Part shown: positions 6,636-7,755 of the stretch, one piece after another
How positions within the stretch are numbered: the first letter of the stretch is position 1
How the letters are laid out: each line of letters starts with the position of its first letter
Source: Caldisericaceae bacterium
GTDB taxonomy: Bacteria; Calditrichota; Calditrichia; Calditrichales; Calditrichaceae
DNA: 7,755 bases
NCBI GenBank assembly: GCA_021160885.1
Contig: JAGHBR010000055.1
Span: 1 to 7,755 of the forward strand
Reading direction: 5' to 3'
Made by a program: the position numbers and the translations under genes
Notes under the pieces: generated by a model
Databases searched by the model: none
What the model saw: only the letters and a program-made list of their open reading frames with translations
Told to the model about the DNA's origin: nothing

Positions 6636-7556
6636 CTACTCCCAATTCAGGTTTAGACCAAAGCGATGTGTTGCCCCTAATTCGCTAAAATCGCTATAAG
6701 CGTAGTCAAACTGTGCTGGCCAATTGTGGATATTTAATTTAAAGCCAAATCCAAATGAAAATGTTTCAACCTCTGAATTCAGACGATAACCAGCCCGTAA
6801 AAAGAGATGATTCTTTACGGTGTATTCCACTCCCGATTTACCGATAGGCTTACCGTCATTCGGCTTTTCAGCGGCAATGGAAAACATTACGCGTTGAGTT
6901 TTTAATTCTACAGGGTTAAAGTTTAAACCAAAGGTAAAAGTTGTCGGCGGTGGATAAGATTCATTAACAAATTTAATGCTTGAACCAAAATTACTGATCA
7001 TCATTCCAAAACGGAAACCATGATAATTGGTTCTGTATAGCACAGCCACATCCACGGTTATTCCATTTTTACTAAAACCTTTGTCCAGATAAATATTAAT
7101 AAAGTTCACTGTACTACCAAAGCTAACATGATTTGTCAAATAACGGGCAAAACTAAGCCCAAACCGGTTGCTTCCAGCGTAAAAGGTAGCACCTGTACCA
7201 TCCGGCTGCAGAGGCGTACGTACTTTCATTGCATCTGTGTACAAAGCGGTAACCGAAAAAGCCAGAACACTGTTGTGTCCTAAATTGTAACCAAGAGCAG
7301 CAAATTCATGATTTATTCCGGCAAACCAGCAGGTATGTGTAAAAGCCAGTCCAATACGCTTAATCCCAACCAGGGCTGCCGGATTGTAATACGCTGCCTC
7401 TGCGCCTTCAACAGCGGAAATAAAGGCATTGCTCATTCCAGCTGCGCGGGCGCTAACGCCAATTTTAAGGAATTGTGCCGATGTACTACCCGGCCTTTCA
7501 TACTGTGCCCATAAAAGCATCGGTAGTAGCAAAAAAATCAGGACTATGTGCCTCAT
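6636..7556 (-). CDS. PorV/PorQ-family outer-membrane beta-barrel protein
   Basis: A 306-residue protein with a signal peptide (1-17, cleavage likely after LLWA) and the family hallmark AQFLKIGVSARAAGMSNAF followed by AAYYNPAAL (residues 27-45 and 54-62). The rest is a run of amphipathic strands with many aromatic and glycine residues, ending in RFGLNLNWE, as expected for a FadL-like outer-membrane barrel. Known family members PorV (LptO) and PorQ work in type IX secretion; PorV carries sorting-domain cargo from the translocon to the attachment complex. Many FCB genomes hold additional paralogues of unknown role. Here the gene ends in TAG directly before the ATG of a T9SS cargo enzyme, which suggests a locus-specific partner rather than the housekeeping PorV. 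The ATG is preceded by GGTGG with a four-base spacer. By eye it is the most A+T-rich gene of the window. Family assignment is strong; a role in secretion or substrate passage is inference. Confidence 0.9.
   Translation of the reverse strand: MRHIVLIFLLLPMLLWAQYERPGSTSAQFLKIGVSARAAGMSNAFISAVEGAEAAYYNPAALVGIKRIGLAFTHTCWFAGINHEFAALGYNLGHNSVLAFSVTALYTDAMKVRTPLQPDGTGATFYAGSNRFGLSFARYLTNHVSFGSTVNFINIYLDKGFSKNGITVDVAVLYRTNYHGFRFGMMISNFGSSIKFVNESYPPPTTFTFGLNFNPVELKTQRVMFSIAAEKPNDGKPIGKSGVEYTVKNHLFLRAGYRLNSEVETFSFGFGFKLNIHNWPAQFDYAYSDFSELGATHRFGLNLNWE
6639..6643 (-). promoter_or_regulatory. Ribosome binding site of the propeller gene embedded in the PorV-like gene
   Basis: GGGAG is formed by the last Trp and Glu codons of the PorV-like gene, followed by TAG and directly by ATG. 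The three-base spacing is shorter than usual, so start of translation probably depends on ribosomes ending at the TAG. The site is seen; the coupling is inferred. Confidence 0.5.
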
Positions 7557-7656
7557 ATTTCCACCATATCAAATTAATTTTTACTTTTCTTAGATTTAAC
7601 TGAGTTGCCTCGTTTTTTGCCAACGAATAACTAGAAAAATAATTTTTTCTACCTTA
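7557..7656 (-). other. Intergenic gap between receptor and PorV-like gene, with a weak A/T hairpin
   Basis: This 100-bp A+T-rich gap is the longest non-coding stretch in the window. It holds a short inverted repeat (AGAAAAA, loop ATTA, TTTTTCT; 7633-7650) seven bases after the receptor stop codon, and the GGTGG ribosome binding site of the next gene at 7561-7565. The hairpin has almost no G-C pairs and no T-run after it, so it is a poor terminator. It could be a processing or attenuation point. Read-through from the receptor gene seems likely. Confidence 0.4.
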
Positions 7657-7755
7657 TTACCAATCAATTTTAATACCAAATTTTACGTATCGTCCGGTAG
7701 AAAATTGCCGTGGGTCCATCAACCGATACATATCATACCAGGTATAAAATTTTCG
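7657..7755 (-). CDS. C-terminal end of a probable TonB-dependent receptor (partial)
   Basis: The minus strand is open from the window edge to a TAA at 7657-7659, giving 32 residues that end in DPRQFSTGRYVKFGIKIDW. A closing DPRQF...GRYVKFGI motif followed by an alternating pattern and a terminal aromatic residue is typical of the last barrel strand of TonB-dependent outer-membrane receptors in FCB bacteria, where it acts as the signal for barrel insertion. Such receptors import oligosaccharides or other ligands with energy from TonB-ExbBD. The start and most of the gene lie beyond position 7755, so neither the plug domain nor the type (SusC-like or carboxypeptidase-regulatory-like) can be judged. 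Its place at the head of a glycan-degradation gene set fits a SusC-like importer. Another outer-membrane barrel is the main alternative. Confidence 0.72.
   Translation of the reverse strand, partial: RKFYTWYDMYRLMDPRQFSTGRYVKFGIKIDW

Noticed and set aside
7552..7566. Four-codon mini reading frame (ATGGTGGAAATATGA) whose stop overlaps the PorV-like start codon
   Set aside because: It has no SD-like sequence of its own, and its bases are the ribosome binding site of the real gene. An ATGA overlap of this size is expected by chance.
7571..7580. TTAATTTG near the PorV-like start as a Bacteroidota -7 element
   Set aside because: It lacks a matching -33 TTTG at the right distance, and transcription would start inside the ribosome binding site.
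7589..7625. Possible sigma70-type promoter (TTGGCA, 18-base spacer, TTAAAT) before the PorV-like gene
   Set aside because: The -10 box matches only four of six consensus bases in an A+T-rich gap where such matches are common, and the promoter consensus of this lineage is unknown.

Overview
The window reads entirely on the minus strand: five complete genes and the last 32 codons of a sixth, packed head to tail. In transcription order (right to left) they are: the end of a probable TonB-dependent outer-membrane receptor (7657-7755), a PorV/PorQ-family outer-membrane barrel (6636-7556), a large secreted BNR-propeller enzyme with a CBM9-like domain and a type IX secretion (T9SS) C-terminal sorting domain (4557-6635), a multidomain family 2 glycoside hydrolase (2081-4543), a secreted alpha/beta-hydrolase esterase (1222-2052) and a lipoprotein aldose 1-epimerase (49-1185). 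Gaps are 100, 0, 13, 28 and 36 bp. No convincing terminator or internal promoter is visible, so the last five genes look like one operon. The receptor gene may also belong to it.

Organism: the PNPFN...YDYLGRKV...SGVYF sorting domain and the PorV/PorQ protein place it in the Fibrobacterota-Chlorobiota-Bacteroidota (FCB) superphylum. Purine-rich Shine-Dalgarno-like sequences sit before the five complete genes, which is unusual for Bacteroidota proper. The sorting-domain style recalls Calditrichota, Ignavibacteriota or KSB1-like lineages. The phylum is inference; no marker gene is present.

How the genes may work together: this looks like a polysaccharide-utilisation locus. The propeller enzyme would be exported by the T9SS and attack glycan outside the cell, with its CBM9-like module holding the substrate. 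The GH2 lipoprotein would trim oligosaccharides and the esterase would remove acyl groups. The TonB receptor would import products, and the lipoprotein mutarotase would equilibrate anomers of released sugars in the periplasm or at the surface. The propeller most resembles GH93 exo-arabinanase-like proteins, so an arabinose/galactose-containing plant or algal glycan is a reasonable guess, but the sequence does not prove the substrate. No SusD-like protein is in view, although the region upstream of the receptor lies outside the window.

Points worth a second look: the TAG|ATG junction between the PorV-like gene and its presumptive T9SS cargo, a perfect 22-bp palindrome inside the propeller coding sequence, a GH2 of a non-canonical clade with CHB_HEX_C-like and PA14 domains appended, and a change in base composition along the operon.
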